In this document: positions 8,444-15,663 of the stretch, in pieces
Numbering within the stretch: position 1 is the stretch's first letter
How the letters are laid out: every line of letters begins with the position of its first letter
DNA from: Clostridiales bacterium
GTDB lineage: Bacteria > Bacillota > Clostridia > Peptostreptococcales > Anaerovoracaceae
NCBI GenBank assembly: GCA_009778945.1
Contig: WRFF01000004.1
Coordinates: 1 to 27,343 of the forward strand
Reading direction: 5' to 3'
DNA length: 27,343 nucleotides
Notes under the pieces: model-generated
Database searches by the model: none
Told to the model about the DNA's origin: nothing
Seen by the model: the letters and a program-made list of their open reading frames with translations, nothing else
Position numbers and translations under genes: made by a program

Positions 8444-9346
8444 CTATTTCTCTTCTTCTGTTTGGATCCGCGCGAACCACTCAGGCACGAGGATTCCCCA
8501 TCCGATGTATGCCTCCGAGCGAAGATACACCTGGTTGTGCCCCTTCAGGTCGCCGAGCGTTTTATCGTTGTCGGGATTGCCGTACGGGATGACCTCCAGC
8601 GTCATTTCTTTCGCGTAGCCCCAGCGGAACGCGCTCTCGAAATCGCCGAGAATGGCCAGATCCAACGATTCACCGAACGATACGGTCGGGTTCGCTGTCA
8701 CTGGCAGTCCGTTAATGCTTCCGACGGTCTGACCCCACGCAAGTTCCGGATAGAGCCTCCGGCCTGTACTGTCGGTCTTTGTCGCAAGGGCAGACCGGAA
8801 ACCGGGCGAGAACGCGGCGCCGGAAACATTGCCTTCCTGCGATTCGATCAGCATGATCGCCGTGTCCATGTCTGCGTCCGGATTGGCCGTAGCAATGACC
8901 TTCTGCGTCACGCCCGTATCGAAGCTGTTGCTTCCCACGACGGCAGACGCCGCGCCCGTACGCGGGTTGAGCCCGTGAAACGCCGCGATGTCGAGGCCCC
9001 TGGCAAGCTTGCGCCCGAACCCTTCCACAAACGACTGCAGGATCCCGAGCTGGAAATCCTCGTCAGCAGATAAGAACTCGTCCGTGATGCGCGTGCCGTA
9101 CTCGAACTTGATCGGCACGACCGTCACTGGAGTGATCGTAACGCCGCCGTTGGTCTTTGCGCCGCTTTCCGCGACGATGTCGACCTCTGAGTCCATCGTG
9201 AACGTGAATTCCTTGCGTCCCGTAAATGCGATCGGCTCCGTCTGCGCGAGTGACGCGATCGAGGATTCCCCTTTCACGAGATTCACCATCCCGGGAATGA
9301 GCTCGGGCGGGAAAAGCGCTGTCCCTTTTTCAATAATCTGTGTCAT
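8444..9346 (-). CDS. Major capsid protein, HK97 fold
   Basis: A 300-residue protein forming the icosahedral head shell. The N-terminal LFPPELIPGMVNLVKGESSI, the EFTFTMDSEVDIVAESGAKT segment and the late EMTLEVIPYGNPDN then LRSEAYIGWGILVPEWFARI block are typical of Firmicutes HK97-type capsid proteins. The length fits a protein that uses a separate scaffold rather than an N-terminal delta domain. I chose ATG at 9346, preceded by GGAGG; a TTG three codons earlier is open but less likely. Confidence 0.93.
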   Translation of the reverse strand: MTQIIEKGTALFPPELIPGMVNLVKGESSIASLAQTEPIAFTGRKEFTFTMDSEVDIVAESGAKTNGGVTITPVTVVPIKFEYGTRITDEFLSADEDFQLGILQSFVEGFGRKLARGLDIAAFHGLNPRTGAASAVVGSNSFDTGVTQKVIATANPDADMDTAIMLIESQEGNVSGAAFSPGFRSALATKTDSTGRRLYPELAWGQTVGSINGLPVTANPTVSFGESLDLAILGDFESAFRWGYAKEMTLEVIPYGNPDNDKTLGDLKGHNQVYLRSEAYIGWGILVPEWFARIQTEEEK

Positions 9347-9351
9347 AAATA

Positions 9352-9900
9352 TCAACCTCCTCCTGGTTCAGTGGTAATTTGGCTCAACAGCTTTTTATAT
9401 GGCGCTTTCTTTTCGTCGACGCCTTCGTCGCTGCCTGGGTTCCCGGTCTCGGTCTTAATGACCGGCCTGGTGGCCTTCGGCAGATTCTCCGCAATGATCG
9501 CGGCTTTTGCTTCGATCTCCTCTTTTGTGGATCCGCTGAGCAACGCATCCATGTCTTCAGGGATGCCTTTTTCTTTGCGGATTTCCGAGCGCCAGGAAGC
9601 TTCCTGCCTGCGCTTCCCTTCCGCTGCGACTTGCGCCTCCGCAGCAGTGAGCCTGTCAGTGAGCTTTTGAATTTCGCTTTTTTGCGATTCTTCCTGCGCG
9701 TCGTACTTTTCGGCCTTGCCCTTCAGTACGTCGTAATCGACATACTTCTCGCGTTCTTTTGCAAGACGCGATTCGACGGCTGTATTCAACTCTTCTTGGG
9801 TAAATGTTTTTTCCTGGTTGACGGATCCAGTACCTTGTCCCCCGGCGGGGGCGCCCTGCTCTTTTTGACCGGTAGCAGTTCCGATGTCTTTCTGTGTCAT
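9352..9900 (-). CDS. Capsid scaffold protein (DUF4355-like)
   Basis: The 182-residue protein is strongly charged with a long coiled coil around residues 35-110, containing TFTQEELNTAVESRLAKERE, and a C-terminal basic segment APYKKLLSQ. Both are typical of phage scaffolds, where the C-terminus contacts the capsid protein. It is the first gene of late unit 2, with AGGAGG before the start and its own promoter upstream. No protease is encoded next to it in this window. Confidence 0.88.
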   Translation of the reverse strand: MTQKDIGTATGQKEQGAPAGGQGTGSVNQEKTFTQEELNTAVESRLAKEREKYVDYDVLKGKAEKYDAQEESQKSEIQKLTDRLTAAEAQVAAEGKRRQEASWRSEIRKEKGIPEDMDALLSGSTKEEIEAKAAIIAENLPKATRPVIKTETGNPGSDEGVDEKKAPYKKLLSQITTEPGGG

Positions 9901-9914
9901 TTTCTGACCTCCTT

Positions 9915-9944
9915 ATCATTGCACTCTGGATATCTCAATGTCAA
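9915..9944 (-). promoter_or_regulatory. Late promoter 2 (capsid/tail unit)
   Basis: On the minus strand TTGACA (9944-9939) is followed after 18 bp by AATGAT (9920-9915), preceded by TG one base upstream (extended -10). Transcription should begin just upstream of the scaffold ribosome site, so the leader is very short. The -10 box is imperfect, consistent with a need for activation. Confidence 0.7.
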
Positions 9945-9953
9945 TCCCGAAAC

Positions 9954-9979
9954 AGTGCCAAAGTGTGCCAACTTTTTCG
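9954..9979 (-). promoter_or_regulatory. Late-promoter upstream element, copy A
   Basis: A 26-bp sequence identical to one at 15626-15651. On the minus strand its core is TTGGCACACTTTGGCAC, two TTGGCAC units repeating at 10 bp, one DNA turn. It ends 9 bp before the -35 box and 33 bp before the -10 box of late promoter 2. It probably binds a phage activator. Confidence 0.75.
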
Positions 9980-9984
9980 GGATA

Positions 9985-10011
9985 TCAAAAAGCCGCCACT
10001 TGGGGCGGCTT
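9985..10011 (-). terminator. Rho-independent terminator, second of tandem pair
   Basis: Read on the minus strand, AGCCGCC (10010-10004) pairs with GGCGGCT (9997-9991) around a 6-base loop, followed by a T run (9991-9987). It backs up the terminator at 10036-10060 and lies just before the late element of unit 2. Confidence 0.85.
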
Positions 10012-10035
10012 GGTGATCGTATAAAATATTTCCTA

Positions 10036-10060
10036 ATAAAAAACCGCCCATAGGCGGTTA
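10036..10060 (-). terminator. Rho-independent terminator, first of tandem pair
   Basis: On the minus strand AACCGCC (10059-10053) pairs with GGCGGTT (10048-10042) around a 4-base loop, then a run of six T. It closes late unit 1 after the immunity gene. Confidence 0.88.
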
Positions 10061-10096
10061 GTAACTTGTAATTCTTACGCCGTTATGCGCTCGGCG

Positions 10097-10441
10097 TCAC
10101 ATCACTATTATATCGCTTCGATTGTTCCAGTTGTCAACTGCAATCATTGTATCCACAGGTTGATCTGATTCTAAAATTGTTCCATCCGAATTCAATTCAT
10201 AAAGAAATGCATATGTTTGATCTATGGATGTTTCATTATCACCTTCAAATGGATAACCTAATGCGTAATTGTCCCCAGAAGCGCTCCAAAACCCTGATGT
10301 TGGTCTGCATATATAATCCACAAGCGCCAACCCACACTTCTCCTCCGTTTCTCCATCCTCAATAGGGATATATTCGCCATGCGGCTGGATTCGGTCTTGT
10401 TGTATCCCGTCTCTTATTTTTTTTAATAGTTCAATACTCAT
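10097..10441 (-). CDS. Probable immunity protein for the upstream MuF papain-fold toxin
   Basis: A 114-residue acidic protein (MSIELLKKIRDGIQQDRIQP; later FWSASGDNYALGYPFEGDNE) of no family I recognise. Its ATG overlaps the stop of the toxin-tipped MuF gene, so both are made together, and it is the last gene before two terminators. It interrupts the usual portal/MuF/scaffold order. It is more AT-rich than flanking structural genes, like the toxin domain, suggesting the two arrived together. Immunity function is inferred from position, size, charge and coupling; a small head protein is the alternative. Confidence 0.7.
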   Translation of the reverse strand: MSIELLKKIRDGIQQDRIQPHGEYIPIEDGETEEKCGLALVDYICRPTSGFWSASGDNYALGYPFEGDNETSIDQTYAFLYELNSDGTILESDQPVDTMIAVDNWNNRSDIIVM

Positions 10442-11646
10442 TCTATTATCTCAACCATATTCTCAAATTTTATATCAGGCTTGAAATTTGCATTATCCAT
10501 TCTGAAAAATTGTATTGAGTTTTGCTTTGCTTGATCAATACCATCATAATTTATTATACCAGACTGAGGATCAATAAAAATGATTTTTCCATTGATTTTT
10601 TCGGCAACATAGACGTGGCCAGGATCCTTAAGCTTAGAACCCACCCATCTTTGGCGTACCGCAAACCTTGCGCCATCTTCATATGTTTCGAGCGCCCTCA
10701 ATAACGCCGCTTTATCCAGATAAAACTTTGACTGCGTAACATCAAACCAGTCTGCTGCCGTGCGAATCGCATTTCTGGCCGTTTGCCTGCTTTTAGCCGT
10801 CACGTTGAATCCCCGGCGCCTTAGTTCGTAAGCGGGGACACACCGCTGACAATTGTTTTTATACCCGCCTATATTTGATTTACCCAAAGCGTTTTTAATA
10901 GACATTGGAGCTCCTCTGCGAACTGTTTTCTCACCAATAGTGATATCCCGACTTCCTGTTTTGGCTTTAATTGGGTTTCCTTGTGTGTTAAACGCCGGCT
11001 TACGATCCGGTCGTTCTCCGATACCTTCGCCTTTCTCGGTAAGCTTGCTCAAATAATCCGGATCATACCCGTCGACATGGGCGTGTTTCGCGTCCTGCGC
11101 TGGCATCCATACGCAGTCACAGTAGTTGTGGTATTGCCAGAATTCCCGCGGCGCCGTTCTGCGATCGATAAATCCCAGGCTCGCAATCGAGACGCACCAG
11201 GGACAGGTGTAGGCTCCCGTGGGTATTCTCGCGAAGAGCGGCGCGTCTATTGTGATTTGCTCGCGGTATCCGCGCTTGACTCCGTGGTCAAGCGCTCCAC
11301 GGAGATATGCGGCGCCGGCGTCACGCGACTGCAGCGCCTCCTGTATCGCCTTTCCAGTGATCGCCTTCCCCATTGCGTTGCCGTATACGTCGACGAGCGT
11401 CCGCAATGGAACTTCCTGCCGCTCTAGCACATCCAGCGCGATCGCCTGCGCGGCCGTCCCGTACTTTATCGTAAGATCCCCGAAGATCTCCTGCATGGCG
11501 GCGAAATACAGGGCGCGTTTTTCTGGCCCGCCGTCATACAGGCTTATAATCTTTGCGATCTCCTCATCAAGCTGCTTGCGCGCCGTGCTCGACAGTAGCT
11601 TCAGCTGGTTTGATATCTTTGTTGCGTCGTCGACTGTTTTTATCAT
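10438..11646 (-). CDS. MuF-type minor head protein with C-terminal papain-fold (Tox-PL-like) toxin domain
   Basis: A 402-residue two-part protein. Residues 1-225 are the phage head morphogenesis part that follows the portal gene: helical N-terminus, then CPWC (148-151) and HNYCDC (173-178), a likely metal site in VG8/MuF proteins. Residues about 250-402 match the papain-fold toxin 1 pattern: NNCQRCVPAYELRRRGF with C266 (or C269), GHVYVAE with H344, and IFIDPQSG with D359, a plausible Cys-His-Asp triad. Family members are deamidases or proteases, and the substrate here is unknown. The 3' part is AT-richer. MuF polymorphic toxins are known from Firmicutes prophages; the toxin may travel inside the head. 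Confidence 0.85.
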   Translation of the reverse strand: MIKTVDDATKISNQLKLLSSTARKQLDEEIAKIISLYDGGPEKRALYFAAMQEIFGDLTIKYGTAAQAIALDVLERQEVPLRTLVDVYGNAMGKAITGKAIQEALQSRDAGAAYLRGALDHGVKRGYREQITIDAPLFARIPTGAYTCPWCVSIASLGFIDRRTAPREFWQYHNYCDCVWMPAQDAKHAHVDGYDPDYLSKLTEKGEGIGERPDRKPAFNTQGNPIKAKTGSRDITIGEKTVRRGAPMSIKNALGKSNIGGYKNNCQRCVPAYELRRRGFNVTAKSRQTARNAIRTAADWFDVTQSKFYLDKAALLRALETYEDGARFAVRQRWVGSKLKDPGHVYVAEKINGKIIFIDPQSGIINYDGIDQAKQNSIQFFRMDNANFKPDIKFENMVEIIE

Positions 11647-13100
11647 TGCACACCTTCCGGCTGCGCCGGTGTCTGATTCTGCTCGTTATCCGCGACCTGC
11701 TGTGCAATCTCGCCGAACGTGCCTGCGGCTTTCGCACTGATACGCTGCGATTTCATGCGCATGATTTGATCTCCTGTATAGCCGAGTTCCTCCAGCACAA
11801 CATCCGTTTCACCAAGCCACGGGATAGCGGTTACCTGCTTCATGAGCGCGTCGGACTGCGCAGCCATTGACAGGCGGGCGGGTGAACGAAAACGCGGCAT
11901 TACCCCGAGCCATTTATCCGGCATATCCCAGATGCTTCTGCATTCCCCTTTGATTGCGAGCGCGATCAGTGCGATATTTTTCAACGCGTTCCCGTTTGTA
12001 TCATTGAGCTTTTCGGCCTCCATGATTAAATCCTCTTTTGCCGCGTAGATCGCCTCCGCGCTGGTCGGATTGTCATGGATCACGCCGAGCGAGCTTATTG
12101 GAACGGACGTCTCGCCGGAAAATTCGGCGGCGAGGCTGCGCATCTGCTCGGTAAGCGGCGTCAGCTGCATCTGCGGGAGTTGTCCGTATACCGGCAAGTC
12201 CCCATTTTCGTCTCTGCCTATCCCGAAAATATTCCCGATATAAGCGTCCCATTTTGACTGCTTCCGAACCTTATCCTCCTCACCTCCAAGCAGGTACTTC
12301 TGCGGGGCGCTGAAAAACTCGGCGGCGATATCCATGCGCACTGCACAACGGATCGCTCTGTCGATGATACTCATTGATGCGCGGCTGATGCGCGACGTGC
12401 CGAACGGTTTCTCCAGTGTCGGCTTGTAGATCAGCGCTTCCATCAGCGGCCGACCGAAATTGTTTTCCGTTCGCGTCACTCTCCATGCTCGTCCGGCCAG
12501 GGAGCATTCAATCGTGTCTGTATCCGTATACAAGATCACCGCGGTCGGCGGTTTTAGTGTGATCGGCGCCTGGAGCAATCCGGATAAACTCGGTGTATCC
12601 GAGTATTTTGTAATCACGATACCGGCTTTGATGCGTTTTTTTCTCGAGTCCCATAGCGCCGCAGCGTTACGCGCAGAATAGGCACTTATAATCACGTGTG
12701 GTTCGTCTTCATCAGGATCTCCGGCGCTGACTGTCAAAAATGCGCAGCTGTTAGTCAGTTCTGACGTTGTGGTCTGTCGATAAAGATCGTAAAAATTATT
12801 TTCCCGCAGGACGCTCGTAAGGGGATCCTCAATCCTACCGGGATATGCAAACCCATCGAACCGCGATCTCACTGCCAATGCGTCAACCGCTTTCGCCCCC
12901 CATCCGCTACACACTTCCGTCAAACTCACGAGATTATTCGGGAGGCTTACTCCGAGATTTTTTGCGAGCACTTTCCCGTCATAATAACGGTTCCTTAGCA
13001 GATTGCGTGTTCTTTTCTTACCGCAAAGCTTCAGCAGTTCATCGATCAGTTTTGATTCTTCCGGCGTCAGTTCGTCACCTGTTGTTTTTGTTATAAGCAT
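11643..13100 (-). CDS. Portal protein, SPP1 gp6-like
   Basis: A 485-residue portal, the dodecameric ring through which DNA is packed and ejected. Typical parts are the N-terminal LLRNRYYDGKVLAKNLGVSL region, a central RPLMEALIYKPTLEKPFGTS with RISRASMSIIDRAIR, and the crown-side GETSVPISSLGVIHDNPTSA followed by AIYAAKEDLIMEAEKLN. AGGAGG precedes the ATG at 13100; a GTG at 13118 would put that site inside the gene, so I reject it. Its stop overlaps the MuF start. Length is normal for the family. Confidence 0.93.
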   Translation of the reverse strand: MLITKTTGDELTPEESKLIDELLKLCGKKRTRNLLRNRYYDGKVLAKNLGVSLPNNLVSLTEVCSGWGAKAVDALAVRSRFDGFAYPGRIEDPLTSVLRENNFYDLYRQTTTSELTNSCAFLTVSAGDPDEDEPHVIISAYSARNAAALWDSRKKRIKAGIVITKYSDTPSLSGLLQAPITLKPPTAVILYTDTDTIECSLAGRAWRVTRTENNFGRPLMEALIYKPTLEKPFGTSRISRASMSIIDRAIRCAVRMDIAAEFFSAPQKYLLGGEEDKVRKQSKWDAYIGNIFGIGRDENGDLPVYGQLPQMQLTPLTEQMRSLAAEFSGETSVPISSLGVIHDNPTSAEAIYAAKEDLIMEAEKLNDTNGNALKNIALIALAIKGECRSIWDMPDKWLGVMPRFRSPARLSMAAQSDALMKQVTAIPWLGETDVVLEELGYTGDQIMRMKSQRISAKAAGTFGEIAQQVADNEQNQTPAQPEGVQ

Positions 13101-13111
13101 CTTTGTCCTCC

Positions 13112-14560
13112 TTACCACACATACTGTTTTTTCCGCTTCGGCAGCGGTTTCTTGTTCTTTGCCCAGTAAACGGCGAGCGCGGCCGCCTCGGACGCGATCA
13201 GTTGGCCTGTCCGGCTGATATATGAGAAGCCACCGCCTCCGCTTTTGGTCGTATATTTATCGAGCGACAGCAGCGACGCCTTGAGCGCTTCCTGTTCCGC
13301 GTGAAAGAACGCGCCGGACGCCATCAGCGTGTCCAGCAGCGCATTCGACGCGAGTTTGTCGCCCATCCGGCATATCTCGATGAGCTCCGGCTTGATAACC
13401 TTGCTCATTGTCGCATCGCCAATCATGTTCAGCGCGCCGGCACGGCCGTTTACGAGCAGTCCTGTAAACCCATCATGCTCCCGGAACCGCTTCGCAATCG
13501 TGATGATCTGCTCCATGCCCTTTTTTGCGTTCGCATAGTCGATCAATTCCGAGTAATACCATCCCTCTTTCATAAACGCTCCAAAGGCCGCCGACCAGGT
13601 CTCGCCATCCTGCGCGAAAGATATCCCGATCGCGTATCGTTCGCAGTTCTCCGGCGCCGGGCGCCTCTTCGTGATCCCCGCTTCCCATTGCTCCTTGCTG
13701 TATATCGTGCCCTTCGCACTTTTGTACCAGTAGCCTAGATGCTCACGCGCGAAGCCCTCGATGTCGATCGTCCGGAACGTCTGATAGTCCATCTCTATCA
13801 CGCCCTTATTGATCCGGTAGTCCCACGCAGGATTTACGCGCCGCCACGTTTTTTCGCTTGCGATATCGTCCCTCTTCAAGTCCGTAACGCCCCATTCAAG
13901 ATATACGTTCCCGGCGGTAAGCGACCCGCCATAAGCATGCCCGCGATATTCTTGAAAAACCACGCCATGCCCGCTGCGCGAACTGATCGGCGGCGTTCCC
14001 ATCATGACGACGATGGCAGCTTCGCTGGCGGTAAGGATTGAAGATAACGACAGCCATTCGTCCTGATCCATTTCCTGCGCCTCATCGAGGACGATCCAGT
14101 CATAAGAGTCTCCTCGCTTTTTTACAGACGAACGGGAAGCGAAGTTGATCACGCCGCCATTGTCGAACTCGAACGCTTCTGATCCGCGCCCTCTTATAGT
14201 TTTGCAGCAGCGCAGCAGATCCGGGTATCTCGCGTTTTCAAACCATCGCGTCTGCAGCCGGCTATGCTGCATGATAGCAGCATCAACCTGATGCGCTGTA
14301 TGGAGAATTCTCTTCCCTTGCACGGCGGCCGCATAGAACTCGATCACCTCAATAGCGCCATTCTTTCCGTTTTGGCGCGGTGCCGACAGCCCGAGTTGAT
14401 GGCATCCGGATGCAAACGCCTGCTTTATGATCAGGCACTGCCATGGATCCGGAGTGAATCCGTAATTTTTTACAGTCTCAATCGCATATGTCCCGATTTT
14501 TCCGGTTTTTAGCATTCCGACCGTGAACGTCGGCTTCTGATTGTCCTGAAGCGTACTCAT
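13112..14560 (-). CDS. terL: Terminase large subunit
   Basis: The 482-residue packaging motor. The ATPase domain has Walker A-like GLSAPRQNGKN (residues 57-67), Walker B WIVLDE (155-160) with the catalytic Glu, and the coupling motif MMGTP (186-190). The C-terminal nuclease half follows (FAQDGETWSAAFGAF onward, with acidic residues in strands). The SxPRQNGK form is typical of the terminase_1 family in HNH-associated phages. It overlaps the small subunit by 4 bp. Length is as expected for this group. Confidence 0.95.
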   Translation of the reverse strand: MSTLQDNQKPTFTVGMLKTGKIGTYAIETVKNYGFTPDPWQCLIIKQAFASGCHQLGLSAPRQNGKNGAIEVIEFYAAAVQGKRILHTAHQVDAAIMQHSRLQTRWFENARYPDLLRCCKTIRGRGSEAFEFDNGGVINFASRSSVKKRGDSYDWIVLDEAQEMDQDEWLSLSSILTASEAAIVVMMGTPPISSRSGHGVVFQEYRGHAYGGSLTAGNVYLEWGVTDLKRDDIASEKTWRRVNPAWDYRINKGVIEMDYQTFRTIDIEGFAREHLGYWYKSAKGTIYSKEQWEAGITKRRPAPENCERYAIGISFAQDGETWSAAFGAFMKEGWYYSELIDYANAKKGMEQIITIAKRFREHDGFTGLLVNGRAGALNMIGDATMSKVIKPELIEICRMGDKLASNALLDTLMASGAFFHAEQEALKASLLSLDKYTTKSGGGGFSYISRTGQLIASEAAALAVYWAKNKKPLPKRKKQYVW

Positions 14561-15090
14561 GGTTTCGGTTTTTCCTTATTATCGCGTTCACGTAGCTTTA
14601 TGATCATGGATTCACCTGTTTCGGCAGCTTCCTTTTTTCGATGAGCATAGCCCAGTATGAACTGCTGCTGTACCTGCATGATTTTTACAACGGCGTTGAT
14701 TGCTACCTCGCCACCTTCCTCGGCTTTTGGCATTAGTTTTTCGCTGAGATACGCAAGGCGCTCGACCGCGATCTTCGTTGCACACTGCGGATCTTGGATC
14801 TTAATTCCGTCGAAGATTTCTTTCAGCACCTTTTCAGCGCCAGCGCCAAATTCACGATATATTGTCGTGACGGATTTTCCCTGTATCATAGCGCCACGGA
14901 TTGCCTCGACACGCTCAGCTTTGAGTTTTGCCTCTTTCGCGGGCGAAACACGCAATTCTGCTTCTGTCGGCTTTGGCGCCGCTTTCGCATTCTGCTTTTT
15001 CTTTGGATTCGCTTTCGCATTCTGCTTTTTCTTTGGATTCGCTTTCACGTCTGTTTCCTTTCCCGGCGTTTCACCGTTTCTCTTCACCAT
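14557..15090 (-). CDS. Terminase small subunit candidate
   Basis: A 177-residue basic protein directly before the large subunit. A Lys/Asn/Ala-rich N-terminal tail with a 10-residue tandem repeat is followed by a predicted DNA-binding helical part (AKLKAERVEAIRGAMIQGKS then VTTIYREFGAG) and an oligomerisation-like helix (NAVVKIMQVQQQFILGYAHR). I took ATG 15090, about 10 bases after GGAGG and overlapping the HNH stop; an ATG at 15099 is also open. Small subunit function is inferred from location and layout; the N-terminal tail is unusual. Confidence 0.8.
   Translation of the reverse strand: MVKRNGETPGKETDVKANPKKKQNAKANPKKKQNAKAAPKPTEAELRVSPAKEAKLKAERVEAIRGAMIQGKSVTTIYREFGAGAEKVLKEIFDGIKIQDPQCATKIAVERLAYLSEKLMPKAEEGGEVAINAVVKIMQVQQQFILGYAHRKKEAAETGESMIIKLRERDNKEKPKP
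14981..15046 (-). repeat. 30-bp tandem repeat in small terminase gene
   Basis: Two exact 30-bp copies (14981-15010 and 15011-15040) plus six bases of a third encode the basic segment NPKKKQNAKA twice. It may vary in copy number by slippage and gives a disordered, DNA-binding-like tail. Confidence 0.9.
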
Positions 15091-15407
15091 GACTCCCATT
15101 CCTCCGGCCTGATATCCGCGGCGGGCTTCTCCGGCGCCCGGACGGACGGCAGCTTGTCCGATTTTCTGCGGTTGCACTTCCGGTGGGTCAGCTGCAGGTT
15201 TTCGAGTGCGACCGGATCACCGCCTTTGCTCACCGGAATGATATGATCGATCGCCGCGCTCATCAGGTCGCTTGCCGGCAGCGTCTTATCTACAGGCTGC
15301 CCGCAGATCGCACAGACGTCTTCGTTCGCCAGCAGCTTCCGGCGGTTTCTCTCGTACTCCTGACGCGCCGCGGAAGTTGGATATCTGATCGTTTTGTCGC
15401 TTGCCAT
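15084..15407 (-). CDS. HNH endonuclease
   Basis: A 107-residue HNH nuclease with zinc pairs C32-x2-C35 and C78 region (HRKCNRRK), catalytic DHIIPVSKGG (D54-H55), the central Asn in ENLQL and H75. HNH proteins beside terminase genes are known to work with the terminase in cutting and packaging of cos phages, so this gene is probably part of the packaging machine. It has AGGAG before ATG and sits immediately after a terminator-like hairpin in its leader. Confidence 0.93.
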   Translation of the reverse strand: MASDKTIRYPTSAARQEYERNRRKLLANEDVCAICGQPVDKTLPASDLMSAAIDHIIPVSKGGDPVALENLQLTHRKCNRRKSDKLPSVRAPEKPAADIRPEEWESW

Positions 15408-15417
15408 TTTTTCTCCT

Positions 15418-15441
15418 AAAAAACAAACCCCTTGGGGGTTT
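15418..15441 (-). terminator. Terminator-like hairpin in the leader of the packaging operon
   Basis: On the minus strand AAACCCC (15441-15435) pairs with GGGGTTT (15431-15425) across a 3-base loop, then G and six T. It ends right at the HNH ribosome site and is downstream of late promoter 1, so it should stop that transcript unless overcome. Confidence 0.7.
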
Positions 15442-15463
15442 TTGGCTATTCACATGCGGGGTC

Positions 15464-15504
15464 CTGGATGGCCGGGGGCGGGGGGCTCCTCCCCTACCAT
15501 CCAG
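15464..15504. repeat. GC-rich inverted repeat upstream of HNH gene
   Basis: CTGGATGG (15464-15471) and CCATCCAG (15497-15504) form a perfect 8-bp outer stem, and a G run and CCCC inside extend it. In the transcript this is a very stable hairpin. Because it lies just outside the HNH/terminase genes it is also a candidate part of a cos region; the sequence alone cannot decide. Confidence 0.6.
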
Positions 15505-15517
15505 ACGCCGCCGGCAC

Positions 15518-15557
15518 AAAGAAAAAGACATGCTTGCTTTTGCATGTCTTTTTCTTT
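15518..15557. terminator. Perfect 16-bp hairpin, bidirectional terminator-like
   Basis: AAAGAAAAAGACATGC (15518-15533) pairs perfectly with its complement at 15542-15557 around an 8-base loop. Both strands end in T-rich arms, so it could stop transcription in either direction. It is inside the late promoter 1 leader, about 25 bases after the likely start. Confidence 0.65.
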
Positions 15558-15586
15558 CCTCGCGCGTTTATTATTTAATACTTGTT

Positions 15587-15615
15587 CTTATAAAACTTTG
15601 ACACTAACAGTTTAA
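15587..15615 (-). promoter_or_regulatory. Late promoter 1 (packaging/portal/toxin unit)
   Basis: On the minus strand TTAAAC (15615-15610), 17 bp, TATAAG (15592-15587). It directs transcription into the hairpin-rich leader and the HNH gene. The weak -35 box fits an activated promoter. Confidence 0.7.
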
Positions 15616-15625
15616 CACAGTCTAT

Positions 15626-15651
15626 AGTGCCAAAGTGTGCCAACTTTTTCG
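15626..15651 (-). promoter_or_regulatory. Late-promoter upstream element, copy B
   Basis: Identical over 26 bp to 9954-9979, with the TTGGCAC units 10 bp apart. It ends 10 bp before the -35 and 33 bp before the -10 of late promoter 1, the same -10 distance as in copy A. It begins 12 bp after the stop of the sigma-like regulator. Confidence 0.75.
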
Positions 15652-15663
15652 AAATACCGAAAA

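Noticed and set aside
9954..9979. Sigma-54 promoter from the TTGGCAC sequences
   Set aside because: The GG to GC distance is one base short of the -24/-12 spacing, and good -35/-10 boxes lie downstream. A tandem operator fits better.
15454..15490. G-quadruplex in the plus strand near the HNH gene
   Set aside because: G runs are present but the complementary CCCC and the perfect outer stem make a hairpin more likely; kept only as an inverted repeat.
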